Part shown: piece after piece, positions 20,184 to 29,833 of the stretch
Numbering within the stretch: the stretch's first letter is position 1
Layout of the letters: each line of letters begins with the position of its first letter
Source: Petunia secreta
Taxonomy: Eukaryota > Streptophyta > Magnoliopsida > Solanales > Solanaceae
NCBI GenBank assembly: GCA_029990175.1
Contig: JARKIP010000005.1
Location: forward strand, 30,513,501-30,577,500
DNA: 64,000 nt
Direction of reading: 5' to 3'
Program-made: the position numbers and the translations under genes
Notes under the pieces: generated by a model
Told to the model about the DNA's origin: nothing
Database searches by the model: none
What the model saw: only the letters and a program-made list of their open reading frames with translations

Positions 20184-21187
20184 ATGTCGGATGTTGATTG
20201 TGGAGACTATGGCTCTTGTGGGGATGATGCGAGTTGCTATGACTCGTATGGTGATGATGGAGACTATGGTTCTTACGAGGGTGATGATGGCCATTACTAT
20301 GATGATGGAAACCATGGCTCCTATGTTGATGAAGCGGTTCACTATGATGATCGTGAGATTGATGATGACTATGAGGCTCATGATGAACTTGTTGATCCTT
20401 ATGCTTCTAGTCAAGAATCCGAGGATGGTGACGCTTCAAGGTATGATGATCCTACTTACTCTTCTTGTGATGAATTTGAACATGATGATAGTGACGTAGA
20501 GAGAATTGGTGATGAGGTTGATTATGAGAATTGTTCAATTGCATCTTCTCTTGATGTTGCTTGTGGTGAGCAAGAGAGTAGTAGAGGACCTTCCATTAGT
20601 ATGGGAGGTGGTGGTGGTTGTTCCATGGGAAATGGGAGGTTTGCATCTTCTAGTTCCCATGTGAATGGTGGAAGGAGAAATGGTCTTGCTCTTACCGTTA
20701 CGGGGGTGCGTTGCTCTAGTAGTGGTGGTAGGAGTGGTGCTATGGGCTATGGAGCCAAGGCGAGAGGCAATTATGGGTTCCATAGTGGTATATCTTCCCC
20801 GACTTTCAACAACACTTCTAATGTTGGAAGAGTGACGGGAAGTAGAGGGTGTTCTAGTGGTGTTGCCACTAGTGGAGGGATAAGGAGAACCCAACTTGGG
20901 GGTGATGGGTTTCATGGACTTGATCCTATACAAGACATGTGTGAGTGTAGGTTCATTTTTGAGGTGAATGGTAGAGGAGGATGCTTGCTCAAGATTAGTG
21001 AAGCCTTTACTAATTTTGTTAACACCTCTTGGGTTAATAGACTAAAGATACCATGCTACAAATTGAAATATCCTTATGAGTGTCACGGTGTTTGGGTTAC
21101 TAGTGAAGTTCGGATACTCATATCTCATGGGAGTTACAAGGAATATGTTTGGTGTGATGTGTACCCCATGGAGTATTATGGTGTTTG
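20184..21187 (+). pseudogene. Non-autonomous element ORF of E5, part 1 (acidic region and protease-like domain start)
   Basis: The ATG at 20184 (MSDVDCGDYG) matches MSDNECG of E6 and E9. Residues 1-110 are rich in D, E, G, Y and S. A poly-glycine GGGGGCSMG and a serine/glycine-rich stretch follow. From about residue 255 the sequence resembles the retropepsin region of the autonomous polyproteins, but the D-S-G position reads S-E-A (LLKISEAFTN). E6 interrupts the frame just before WLGKPW. The role is unknown; the position suggests a gag-protease derivative. Confidence 0.8.
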
Positions 21188-22031
21188 TGATGCAATCGAA
21201 AAATACGCGGAAGCTAAACAACGACACAAATAATGCGGAAGCGATAAAAGATAACAAGAAATCGGGATATCTAGGATATCGAGAAATTAGAGACTAGGAA
21301 GGCAAGAAATAGAAGAAAGAATCGAATTCAATTTACTAATGTTAATCGAATTCAAAAGGGAGAAGGGAAACTCGAACCTTACAATGGAATCAAACTAGGT
21401 GTCGATCTCCATAGGTTCCAAGTCGAGACATACACGAGCCTCGGGCTCAAACAAGAAGGGCTCGGCCTCTTCAATGTTCTCTCTCAATTCTATCTTCTAA
21501 AACAATGACTAACTTCTGAAATGAAGAGCTAATATGCTATATATACATTTACATTGGATATTGGACAAAAATGCCCCTGAAACTGATTCTGCCTCGCTGA
21601 TCATCCTCTCCTCATCGCGATCGCGCCAGGAAGGCTCGCGATCGCGCAAGGCAACTTCTAAGGCATTGCGATCGCGCGAGGAAGCTCGCGATCGCGCAGG
21701 TCTCCATCATCTTCACGACCTTCAGCATCCTCAGCTTCGCCTTCGCGCTCAAAGACACGCTGTCGCGCAGGCCAATGCAATACTCTTCGCGATCGCGTGA
21801 GAAGCTGTCGCGATCGCGAAGAACAAAAGTTCTTCCTTAGGCAGTGAGCTCCCAGTTTGTTCCCCTGTTTTGCCCTGTTTTGGGCTGCCCAGTTTCCTGC
21901 CCTGTTTTCCTCCGTCCTTGGCGCTCCAATGCACGATCTTCAAGATGTTTCCGGAGGCCTTGACTCGTATCCCCTGTGCTCTCGAGCTTGGCTTTTGATG
22001 GTTGTCGTTTAGGCCATTTTATATTGCATCA
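21188..22031 (-). repeat. E6 3' LTR (844 bp)
   Basis: In element orientation it begins TGATGCAATATAAAATGG and ends TCGATTGCATCA (inverted repeat TGATGCAAT/ATTGCATCA). The GCGATCGC palindrome cluster is at 21607-21820 and a TATATATA box at about 21538-21546. It differs from the other copy by one A in a short A-run (ctgaaatg against ctgaaaatg near 21520). Confidence 0.94.
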
Positions 22032-22115
22032 TCCTCCCCTTCTTGAAAGGATTTCGTCCTCGAAATCGAACCATCAAAACCTACAATCAAAACAAGCACA
22101 ACAAAACTTCCTACT
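22032..22115 (-). promoter_or_regulatory. E6 polypurine tract and pre-PPT block
   Basis: In element orientation TTCGAGGACGAAATCC and CTTTCAAGAAGGGGAGGA run into the LTR. In autonomous elements the same block encodes ISRTKS(S/F)QEGEDD, but here it lies outside the ORF. Its survival as non-coding DNA points to a cis function, most simply plus-strand priming. Confidence 0.8.
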
Positions 22116-25007
22116 TCACAAGTAGGTTAGCTTAACAAGAATAAGTGCAAGTGGTGTGGAAAACACACTTTTGTGATAGAGCCAAGCATCAATACCTATT
22201 AAAAAGCTTAAGTTCCCAAAGGAGACAACAAAGTCTTGGCTCGACAAGAACAAGCACTCATTTCCAAAATAAGCAAAGAGATCAAGGATATGCATGTAGC
22301 AATTAAATCCCCCACGACCCCTAAGCCCATGACCAACATACCAAGCCTTCAAATCAATTTCATCACAAAGTGACACATTGGCTTTGGCATGCTCAACACT
22401 CAAGGTGTGCTCGACATATGGGATGGAGTGAGTAAAATAGTTCAACTCACAACTAACATCGACTACTCCACTCCCCTTCTTAAGAGCAGTCATACACACA
22501 CCGAGAGGTACCTCCTCACCTCCCAAATCAACCCCAAGACAATCCCCCTTATTGGACAAACTCCCAAGGGAGGTCTCAAACAATGGGTTATCCCTAGAGT
22601 TAGGCATTCCAATCCATGGAGGTCCAAACTCACACTCTACTCTAGCTTGATACAATTCACCATTTTCATTGAAGTTGCTCTCATACAAAGGATTAGTATA
22701 GGCACACTTTTCAAGTTCATTGGCAAGCAAAGGTGAAGTTCTCAAACTAGAGACAACATCGACACTTGAGGAGTCATCGAACACAAGTCGATCAATCTCA
22801 TTCTCAAGAGACTCCTCAAGGTTACAAACTTCCTCACTACAACACAAGATACCACCGCTAGCAAATAAGCAATCAAAGGGAAGAATAGGATAATCATGCA
22901 ATTCATCTTCTCCTTTATCAAACATGGGTGGGGTGTCATAACAAGGGTCACAAACAAGGTCAACTTCAATATTGGCACTAAAGAGAGGTTCAATGAAAAC
23001 CGAGCTCACATCATGATGTGGCTTTTCAACCCTCTCAACTAGTGGTTCATTTTCACACACAAGTTGACCCAAAGGCTCTACACTAGTTGCAAAAACATTA
23101 TATTCATGCAAATCATCAACTAGCCTAGAGTTTTCACTAACAATATCACAAGACAAGGAAGTAGCATGCTCAAGGGAGGAAGAACCAACACATACCTTTG
23201 AAGTGTCAAGAACGTCTTCACCTTGTAGCTCACATTCGGCATCTCTTTCACCTTGTCTTTCCATCTTGGTACATGGTTGAGGCTCCATTGGTTTGCCTCC
23301 AAGAATCCCTACAAAAGAATTCAAGCACATAGAAGAAAAAGATAAAGGGTTAAGGTTAGAATAAGGGGTGTCCTCACTCTCAATTTTTCTTTTTCCCTCT
23401 TTCTTTTCCCTCATTTTTTTTCCAAGGTCGGGTGTAGATTCGGGTGGTGACAACCCACTCACATCACTCATCACAACCTCTCCTTTTTCCACTCGAGAGT
23501 TGTCACCGGTCGCTCCCTTACTCCTCTCTATCTTTTGTCTCTCAAATTCGGGCGAATTGGGACGAGGCCCAAGAATACCCATAGCCGGAGTAGGTGGACT
23601 TTTCACGTCAACCCGGAATCTAGGACTAGGAGACTCATCACTTGATGTCTCCTTCTTCTTCATTGGTGAACCACTCGGCTTTGGAAGTGGCTTCGGGCTC
23701 ACCTTGTTGACATTTGTCAACTCTTTGATAGCACTAGTCCCACCACTTCTTGTAATTGTAGGACTCCTTGATTGCTCAATTTTACCCATGGAATGAAGAT
23801 CTTGCTCCTTGCTCCTTTGCATTGCCAAAGAAGGTGCAATAGTAGGCACTTGGCCCCTTGCCCGATAAGGCACAAAGTCATAAACCCTTTGCCCTATGCT
23901 CACAAGATACGCATCCTTCATAGCACTATGTCGCACACTCTTGTCTTGCAACCATGGCTCACCTAGCCAAACATCAACATGTTGCATTGGATACACATCA
24001 CACCACACATAACTACTATAATTCCTATGAGATAGAAGTACCCGAGCCTCCTTGGAAACCCACACTCCCTCATACTCATAAGGACTCTCTAGCTTACGGC
24101 ATGGTATCCTCAATTTATCAACCAAAGAGGTGCTAATGCAATTAGCATCGGTATCATCAATTTTGAGCAAGTAACCTCCAATACCATTTACCCCAACAAC
24201 AAACCTTCTTCTACCCAAGTTTCCTAGAGATGCATCCAAGAAAGAACTTGAATGCCCACGAGTGTCAACACCAACAACTTGGGTCTTCCTTATCCCTCCA
24301 CTAGTGGTAACACCACTAGGACAATCTCCACTTCCCGTCACTCTCCCAACATTAGCAATGTTGTTGGAAGTCAGGGAAGGAACCTCGCCATGGAACCCAT
24401 AAGTGCCTCTAGCCCCGGTTCCATCGCCCATAGTACTACTCCTACTACTACTACCCTTCAAGGCATTGAAAGAACAATTCAAGCTCTTAGTAGCAAAAGC
24501 AACACCATCTCTCATACCAACCTCCGCATGGGAATTAGAAGCGTTAGGCCGCTTCGCGTACCTAGAAGATGCAAGCTTCTTCTTTCCCACGGAACAACCA
24601 CCACCACCTCCCATACTAATGGAAGGTCCTCTACTACTCCCTTGTACTCCACTAGCAACACCAAGAGAAGATGCAAATGAATAATTCATATACTCAACCT
24701 CATCATCAACTCTATCTAGGTCACTATCAACATTATCAAAATCTTCACAAGAAGAGTGAGTAGGATCTATGTACCTTGAAGCGTCACCATCCTCGGGTTC
24801 TTGACTAGAAGCATAGGCATCGTCACATTCTTCATCACAAGCCTCATAGTCATCATCAATCTCACGACCATCATAGTGAACCGCTTCATCAACATAGGAG
24901 CCATAGTTCCCCGAGTCATCATAGCAAGACCCATCATCACCATCGTAGGAACCATAGTCTTCCTCATCTTCACATGAGCCATAACCTCCACATTCATTAT
25001 CCGACAT
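22116..25007 (-). CDS. E6 ORF: 963-residue protein with degenerate retropepsin-like domain
   Basis: MSDNECGGYG start; residues 1-120 very acidic and rich in Y/G/S; GGGGGCSVGKKKLASSRYAKR (about 150-170) is basic. Residues about 265-385 align with the protease region of E2 in the order hydrophobic strand, (D-S-G position), SLVDKLRI, DVYPMQ, LGEPW, but the triad reads D-D-T (KIDDTDANC). Then come a proline/lysine/serine block (KPLPKPSGSP, SPSPRFRVDVKSPPTPAMG), a long acidic segment with ENEPLVERVEKPHHDVSS, and a hydrophobic C-terminus (LSFLIGIDAWLYHKS). There is no zinc knuckle, RT, RNase H or integrase. The conserved uninterrupted frame suggests a selected function such as RNA or particle binding, but I cannot assign one. 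Confidence 0.85.
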   Translation of the reverse strand: MSDNECGGYGSCEDEEDYGSYDGDDGSCYDDSGNYGSYVDEAVHYDGREIDDDYEACDEECDDAYASSQEPEDGDASRYIDPTHSSCEDFDNVDSDLDRVDDEVEYMNYSFASSLGVASGVQGSSRGPSISMGGGGGCSVGKKKLASSRYAKRPNASNSHAEVGMRDGVAFATKSLNCSFNALKGSSSRSSTMGDGTGARGTYGFHGEVPSLTSNNIANVGRVTGSGDCPSGVTTSGGIRKTQVVGVDTRGHSSSFLDASLGNLGRRRFVVGVNGIGGYLLKIDDTDANCISTSLVDKLRIPCRKLESPYEYEGVWVSKEARVLLSHRNYSSYVWCDVYPMQHVDVWLGEPWLQDKSVRHSAMKDAYLVSIGQRVYDFVPYRARGQVPTIAPSLAMQRSKEQDLHSMGKIEQSRSPTITRSGGTSAIKELTNVNKVSPKPLPKPSGSPMKKKETSSDESPSPRFRVDVKSPPTPAMGILGPRPNSPEFERQKIERSKGATGDNSRVEKGEVVMSDVSGLSPPESTPDLGKKMREKKEGKRKIESEDTPYSNLNPLSFSSMCLNSFVGILGGKPMEPQPCTKMERQGERDAECELQGEDVLDTSKVCVGSSSLEHATSLSCDIVSENSRLVDDLHEYNVFATSVEPLGQLVCENEPLVERVEKPHHDVSSVFIEPLFSANIEVDLVCDPCYDTPPMFDKGEDELHDYPILPFDCLFASGGILCCSEEVCNLEESLENEIDRLVFDDSSSVDVVSSLRTSPLLANELEKCAYTNPLYESNFNENGELYQARVECEFGPPWIGMPNSRDNPLFETSLGSLSNKGDCLGVDLGGEEVPLGVCMTALKKGSGVVDVSCELNYFTHSIPYVEHTLSVEHAKANVSLCDEIDLKAWYVGHGLRGRGGFNCYMHILDLFAYFGNECLFLSSQDFVVSFGNLSFLIGIDAWLYHKSVFSTPLALILVKLTYL

Positions 25008-26111
25008 AGTTGCAACACCAAAAGATCAAAACCTCCCGAAAGTCACTCCCTCACGTGTATCACTCATTATATGAACACTCAAGAGCGAGGCCTTTACAAC
25101 TTGGGAACCAAGGTGATCACAACTTGCATATCCAAGTTAAAGTTCGGAATGGAGTTAATGAGACTCAATGGACGGACGGTTATTTTAAGTGCGCACTTGA
25201 GGCCAAAAGAGAATCTACGACTCTTCTTTGAATTCTAGTCTCCTCTACGCACGAATACCCTAATACGCTAAAGGATTAGTGTCTTTCAAGTAGGCCAATT
25301 ACCTTCAAAACACTAACCAAGAGGTACGGTAGAAAACGGGACACAAAAGATTCGACTCGAATTGGCACCAAATGGATTTGAAATCGGATGAAATTTTGTT
25401 TGTGATCTACAAACTCATCATATTTAATGGTCCAATTGGAGTCATGATGTTTGGAAACTGTTCGGAAGCCGTTGCGAACGTTCTGTCCCAAAACTGGAAT
25501 TCTGAAATTTTTTTGTTCTTCGCTATCGCGACCAGACGCGCGCGATCGCGAAAGGTTAATTTTTCAAAAAATAATTTTGTTCTTCGCTATCGCGAAATTG
25601 CTCTTCGCGATCGCGAAGGGTTAATCCCTGCACTTTCACAGCAGCTCAAAAACGGGTTTTTGGGCGATTTTGGCCAAATTTTTGGCTCGATTCCAACCCG
25701 AAACACAAAACCAACGATACCCAAAGGTGTATACAACTATAACAACCAATCCCCAATAGTTTTCAACTCCAAACAAACAACAACAAGCTTCGATTCAAGA
25801 TTGAAGCGTTTTCAAGAATTTTCAAACTTTTGGATTTTGATTTTCGAAATTTTTGAATCGTAACATCAAAACACGATATATGGGTATCAAAACGACGGGA
25901 ATACAACAAGGAACAAACCCCACTACTTTTTAACACTCGGGGATTCGTATCCAACCCGCTCGACCAAATTTTGTCAAGTTTTCTAGTTTTTCAATTTTTT
26001 TGTTTTTCTTCAATTTTTCAAGAACAACACAACAACAACAATGGAACTAACATATGGAACAAGGAACGGGGGTTTGTAAGAACATAACCCGAGCCTTGCT
26101 CTGATACCAAC
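25008..26111 (-). promoter_or_regulatory. E6 5' leader
   Basis: The primer site lies at 26109-26098 (minus strand), two bases inside the LTR. GGGG.TTGTTC...TTCCCG...TTTGATACC lies at about 25925-25880, with a second GGGGATTGGTT-type copy near 25765-25711. GCGATCGC/GCGATAGCG palindromes lie at 25519-25618. Downstream, GGACAGAACGTTCGCAA and AAATATGATGAGTTT are clearly homologous to the E2/E4 leader. CGTGCGTAGAGGAGA, AAGTGCGCAC and GAGGGAGTGACTTTCGGGAG precede the ORF. Confidence 0.78.
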
Positions 26112-26956
26112 TGATGCAATCGAAAAATACGCGGAAGCTAAACAACGACACAAATAATGCGGAAGCGATAAAAGATAACAAGAAATCGGGATATCTAGGA
26201 TATCGAGAAATTAGAGACTAGGAAGGCAAGAAATAGAAGAAAGAATCGAATTCAATTTACTAATGTTAATCGAATTCAAAAGGGAGAAGGGAAACTCGAA
26301 CCTTACAATGGAATCAAACTAGGTGTCGATCTCCATAGGTTCCAAGTCGAGACATACACGAGCCTCGGGCTCAAACAAGAAGGGCTCGGCCTCTTCAATG
26401 TTCTCTCTCAATTCTATCTTCTAAAACAATGACTAACTTCTGAAAATGAAGAGCTAATATGCTATATATACATTTACATTGGATATTGGACAAAAATGCC
26501 CCTGAAACTGATTCTGCCTCGCTGATCATCCTCTCCTCATCGCGATCGCGCCAGGAAGGCTCGCGATCGCGCAAGGCAACTTCTAAGGCATTGCGATCGC
26601 GCGAGGAAGCTCGCGATCGCGCAGGTCTCCATCATCTTCACGACCTTCAGCATCCTCAGCTTCGCCTTCGCGCTCAAAGACACGCTGTCGCGCAGGCCAA
26701 TGCAATACTCTTCGCGATCGCGTGAGAAGCTGTCGCGATCGCGAAGAACAAAAGTTCTTCCTTAGGCAGTGAGCTCCCAGTTTGTTCCCCTGTTTTGCCC
26801 TGTTTTGGGCTGCCCAGTTTCCTGCCCTGTTTTCCTCCGTCCTTGGCGCTCCAATGCACGATCTTCAAGATGTTTCCGGAGGCCTTGACTCGTATCCCCT
26901 GTGCTCTCGAGCTTGGCTTTTGATGGTTGTCGTTTAGGCCATTTTATATTGCATCA
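26112..26956 (-). repeat. E6 5' LTR (845 bp)
   Basis: Nearly identical to the 3' copy apart from a one-base A-run difference, which indicates recent insertion. The outer end gcatca is followed by the GTTTG duplication and then the E5 ORF. Confidence 0.94.
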
Positions 26957-28927
26957 GTTTGGCTAGGGAAACCGTGGTTGCAAGGCAAGAGGGTGCGATA
27001 TGATCTCATGAAGGATGTGTACAAAGTGTGCAAGGGGCAAAGAGCTTATGACATTGAACCTTGCCGGGCAAAGTTTAAGTTTTATCCTAGTACATCTTCT
27101 AGGTCTATGCAAAAAGGAAAGGAGCAAGTATCTCAACCCAAGGAAGAAAGAGTGCAAACAAGAAGTCCTACAATCACATGCAATGGTGGGACTAGTGCTA
27201 CAAAAGAGTTGACAAATGTCAAAAAGGTGAGCCCGAAGCCACTTCCAAAGCCGAGTGGTTCACCAACAAAGAAAAAGGAGACATCATGTGATGAGTCTCC
27301 TAGTCCTAGATTCCGGGTTGATGTAAAAAGTCCACCTACTCCGGCTATGGGTATTCTTGGGCCTCGTCCCAATTCGCCCGAATTTGAGAGACAAAAGATA
27401 GAGAGGAGTAAGGGAGTGACCGGTGACATTCCTCGAGTGGAAAAAGGAGAGGATGTGTTGAGTGATGTGAGAGGGATGTCACCACCCGAATCTACACCTA
27501 GCCTTGAAAGAAAAATGAGGGAAAAGAAAGAGGGAAAAAAGAGTGAGGACACCCCTTATTCTAACCTTAACCTTTTGTCTTTTTCTTCTACTTGTGTGAG
27601 TACTTGTGTAGGTATTCTTGGAGGCAAGCCGATGGAGCCTCAATCATGTTCCGAGATGGAAAGACAAGGTGAAGGCGGTGCCAAATGTGAACTACGAGGT
27701 GAAGGAACTACCCATGGTGCTTCATGTACATTGAGTGAGCCCGAATGCGACTCAAGTGTAAGTGTTAGTTCTTCTATCCTTAAGCATGATACTTCCTTGT
27801 CTTATGATATTGTTTGCAACAACTCTATGCTAGTTGATGATTTGCATGAGTATAATGTGTTTGCAACTAGTGTAGAGCCTTTGGGTCAACTTGTGTGTGA
27901 AAATGAACCACTAGTTGAGAGGGTTGAAAAGCCACATCATGATGTGAGCTCGATCTTCATTGAACCTCTCTTTAGTGAGAATGATGAGGTTGACCTTGTT
28001 TGTGAACCTTGTTATGACACCCCACCTATATTTGATAAAGGAGAAGATGAATTGCTTGATAATCTTATTCTTCCTTTTGATTGCTTAATTGATAGTGGTG
28101 GTCTCTTGTGTCGTAGTGAGGGTGTATTTGGTCTTGAAGAGTCTCTTGAGTGTGAGATGGATCGATTTATTTTCGATGACTCCTCAAGTGAGAATGAAAG
28201 ACTTAGTCTTGATGATATGCTTGCATGTAACCATGAATTTGAAGTGCATGCCTTTACATTTCAATTGTTTGAAGGCAATCTCATTTGTGGTGGCGAATTG
28301 TATCGGACTAGAGTCGGTAGTAGAGTCGAACCTCCATGGTTTGTCAAGTTAGGCTCTATGGATGACCCAACGTTTGGAACTCCGAGTGAGGAGAGTGGTC
28401 TTGGTATTGGTCGTGTTGACCTATCTTCTAGTAGTCCTAGCCTTAGTTGTGTGGACTATAATGATGAAGAACCTATTTTGGAGACTTTCCTTTGGAGTTT
28501 CTCTAGTGAGGAGGATCGTCTTGGAGGTAAACTTGGAGGTGAGAAGGTACCTCTCGGTGTGTGTAAGAATGCTCTTAAGAAGGGGAGTGGAGTAGTCGAT
28601 GTTAGTTGTGAATTGAACTACTTTACTTACTCCATCTCATATGTTGAGCACACCTTGAGTGATGGACATGCCAAAGCCGATGTGTCAACTTGTGGTAAAT
28701 TTAATTTGAAGGCTTGGTGTGTTGGTCATGGGCTTAGGGGTCGTGGGGAATTTAATTGCTTCATGCATATCCTTGATCTCTATGCTTGTTTGAAAATTGA
28801 GTGCTTTTTCTTGTCGAGCCAAGACCTTATTGTTTCCTTTGGGAACATACACTTTTTAATCGGCATTGATGCTTGGCTCTATCACAAGAGTGTGTTTTCC
28901 ACACCACTTGCACTTATTCTTGATTAA
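26957..28927 (+). pseudogene. Non-autonomous element ORF of E5, part 2
   Basis: It continues part 1 in frame once E6 and one GTTTG copy are discounted, starting at WLGKPWLQGK, the end of the protease-like domain. It contains the KPLPKPSGSP...SPSPRFRVDVKSPPTPAMG block, almost identical at DNA level to E6 and E9, then long acidic sequence with a DDSSS-type run, and the shared end HGLRGRG...FLIGIDAWLYHKS. It stops at LALILD. The full E5 protein would be close to 990 residues. No enzymatic motif is visible. Confidence 0.8.
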
Positions 28928-29029
28928 GCTAACCTACTTGTGAAGTAGGAAATTTTGGTTGTGCTTTGTTTTGATTGTAGGATTTGATGGTTCGATTTCG
29001 AGGACGAAATCCTTTCAAGAAGGGGAGGA
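28928..29029 (+). promoter_or_regulatory. E5 3' untranslated pre-PPT block and polypurine tract
   Basis: TTCGAGGACGAAATCC then TTTCAAGAAGGGGAGGA, with the 13-base tract at 29017-29029, ends exactly at the LTR. It is the same block that codes for the end of integrase in autonomous elements, here non-coding. Confidence 0.82.
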
Positions 29030-29833
29030 TGATAAGACCCAAATTGGCCTAAACGACAACCATCAAGAACCAAGCTTGAAGAGCACAAAGGACACAAGTC
29101 AAGGGCTCCAGGAACGTCTTGAAGATCATGCATTGGAGCGCCAAGGAAGGAGGAGCACGTAGGCACCAAAGGGAAGGCTCGGGGGACACATTTTGAGCCA
29201 TTCCAAGGACCCCCAGGAAGGGGCGGACCGCCTAGTCAAAGGGGCGGACCGCCTAGTGAAGTTGAGGCCTCTGGATTTTGGGGCGCCTGGAAAAGGGGCG
29301 GACCGCCTCTGCAGGAGCTTGGGTCGCCTACTCCACAGCATGGAGAAGTAGGCGGACCGCCTACTCCCACTAGGCAGGGGCGCCTACTCGCTTAGCTTTG
29401 GACGGGAATTGATGTGTAATTCCTATTTTGGCCCTATGAGGCTTGTATTGTTTAAACCCACTTTAGGGGTGTTTTAGACATTTCACTTAGGTGTGTGGAA
29501 AACTATAAAAGCCACACTTAGTCTTCATTTCATAAGTTAGTCGTTGTTGAAGATAGAATCTTGAGAGAGAACATTGAAGAGGCCGAGCCCTTCTTGTGTG
29601 AGCCCGAGGCTCGTGTATGTCTCGACTTGGAACCTATGGAGATCGATATCTAGTTAGATTCCATTGTAAGGTTCAAGTTTCCCTTCTCCCTTTTGAATTC
29701 AATTAACGTTAGTAAATTGAATTCGATTCTTTCTTCTATTTTCTTGCCTTCCCATTCTTGTTTTCTTGTTATCCTTTGCTTGCTTCCGCTTGATTATCGT
29801 ATAGTTTGCTTCCGCGTAAATTGGCTCTTATCA
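29030..29833 (+). repeat. E5 3' LTR (804 bp)
   Basis: Same length as the 5' copy, with a few substitutions (for example caaggaagg against caagaaagg, gggtcgcc against gggccgcc, cctttgctt against cctttactt). TATAAAA at 29504-29510. Followed by CTCCT and the E4 integrase core. Confidence 0.94.

Larger units (their letters stand above)
21188..26956 (-). mobile_element. E6: non-autonomous Ty3-type LTR retrotransposon, complete
   Basis: 5769 bp, LTRs of 844 and 845 bp, perfect target duplication GTTTG (21183-21187, 26957-26961), tRNA-iMet primer site, polypurine tract, and one intact ORF of 963 codons with no polymerase or integrase. It is inserted inside the homologous ORF of E5. The U3 palindromes are of the GCGATCGC type, like E2/E4 and E9 and unlike its host E5. 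Confidence 0.95.
18428..29833 (+). mobile_element. E5: non-autonomous Ty3-type LTR retrotransposon, carrying E6
   Basis: Two 804-bp LTRs, target duplication CTCCT (18423-18427, 29834-29838), tRNA-iMet primer site and polypurine tract. Without E6 it is about 5.6 kb. It has no gag capsid, zinc knuckle, reverse transcriptase or integrase. It encodes one long ORF of unknown function, homologous to those of E6 and E9. At least three LTR substitutions show it is older than E2. Confidence 0.93.

Noticed and set aside
20118..20414. Long antisense ORFs rich in I, T and M opposite the acidic N-termini of the E5/E6/E9 ORFs
   Set aside because: They are the reverse reading of GAT/TAT/GGT codon runs; no independent support.
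21600..21825. Regularly spaced GCGATCGC palindromes resembling a CRISPR array
   Set aside because: Repeats are only 8-12 bp, spacing is irregular, and copies recur in every LTR of the family.
22116..22260. Hydrophobic C-terminus of the E6 ORF as an envelope-like membrane anchor
   Set aside because: The segment is short and broken by charged residues, with no signal peptide or second membrane segment; kept only as an undescribed conserved end.
28959..29162. ORF reading ISRTKSFQEGEDD at the end of E5
   Set aside because: It is the non-coding relic of the integrase end plus LTR sequence, with no upstream domain.
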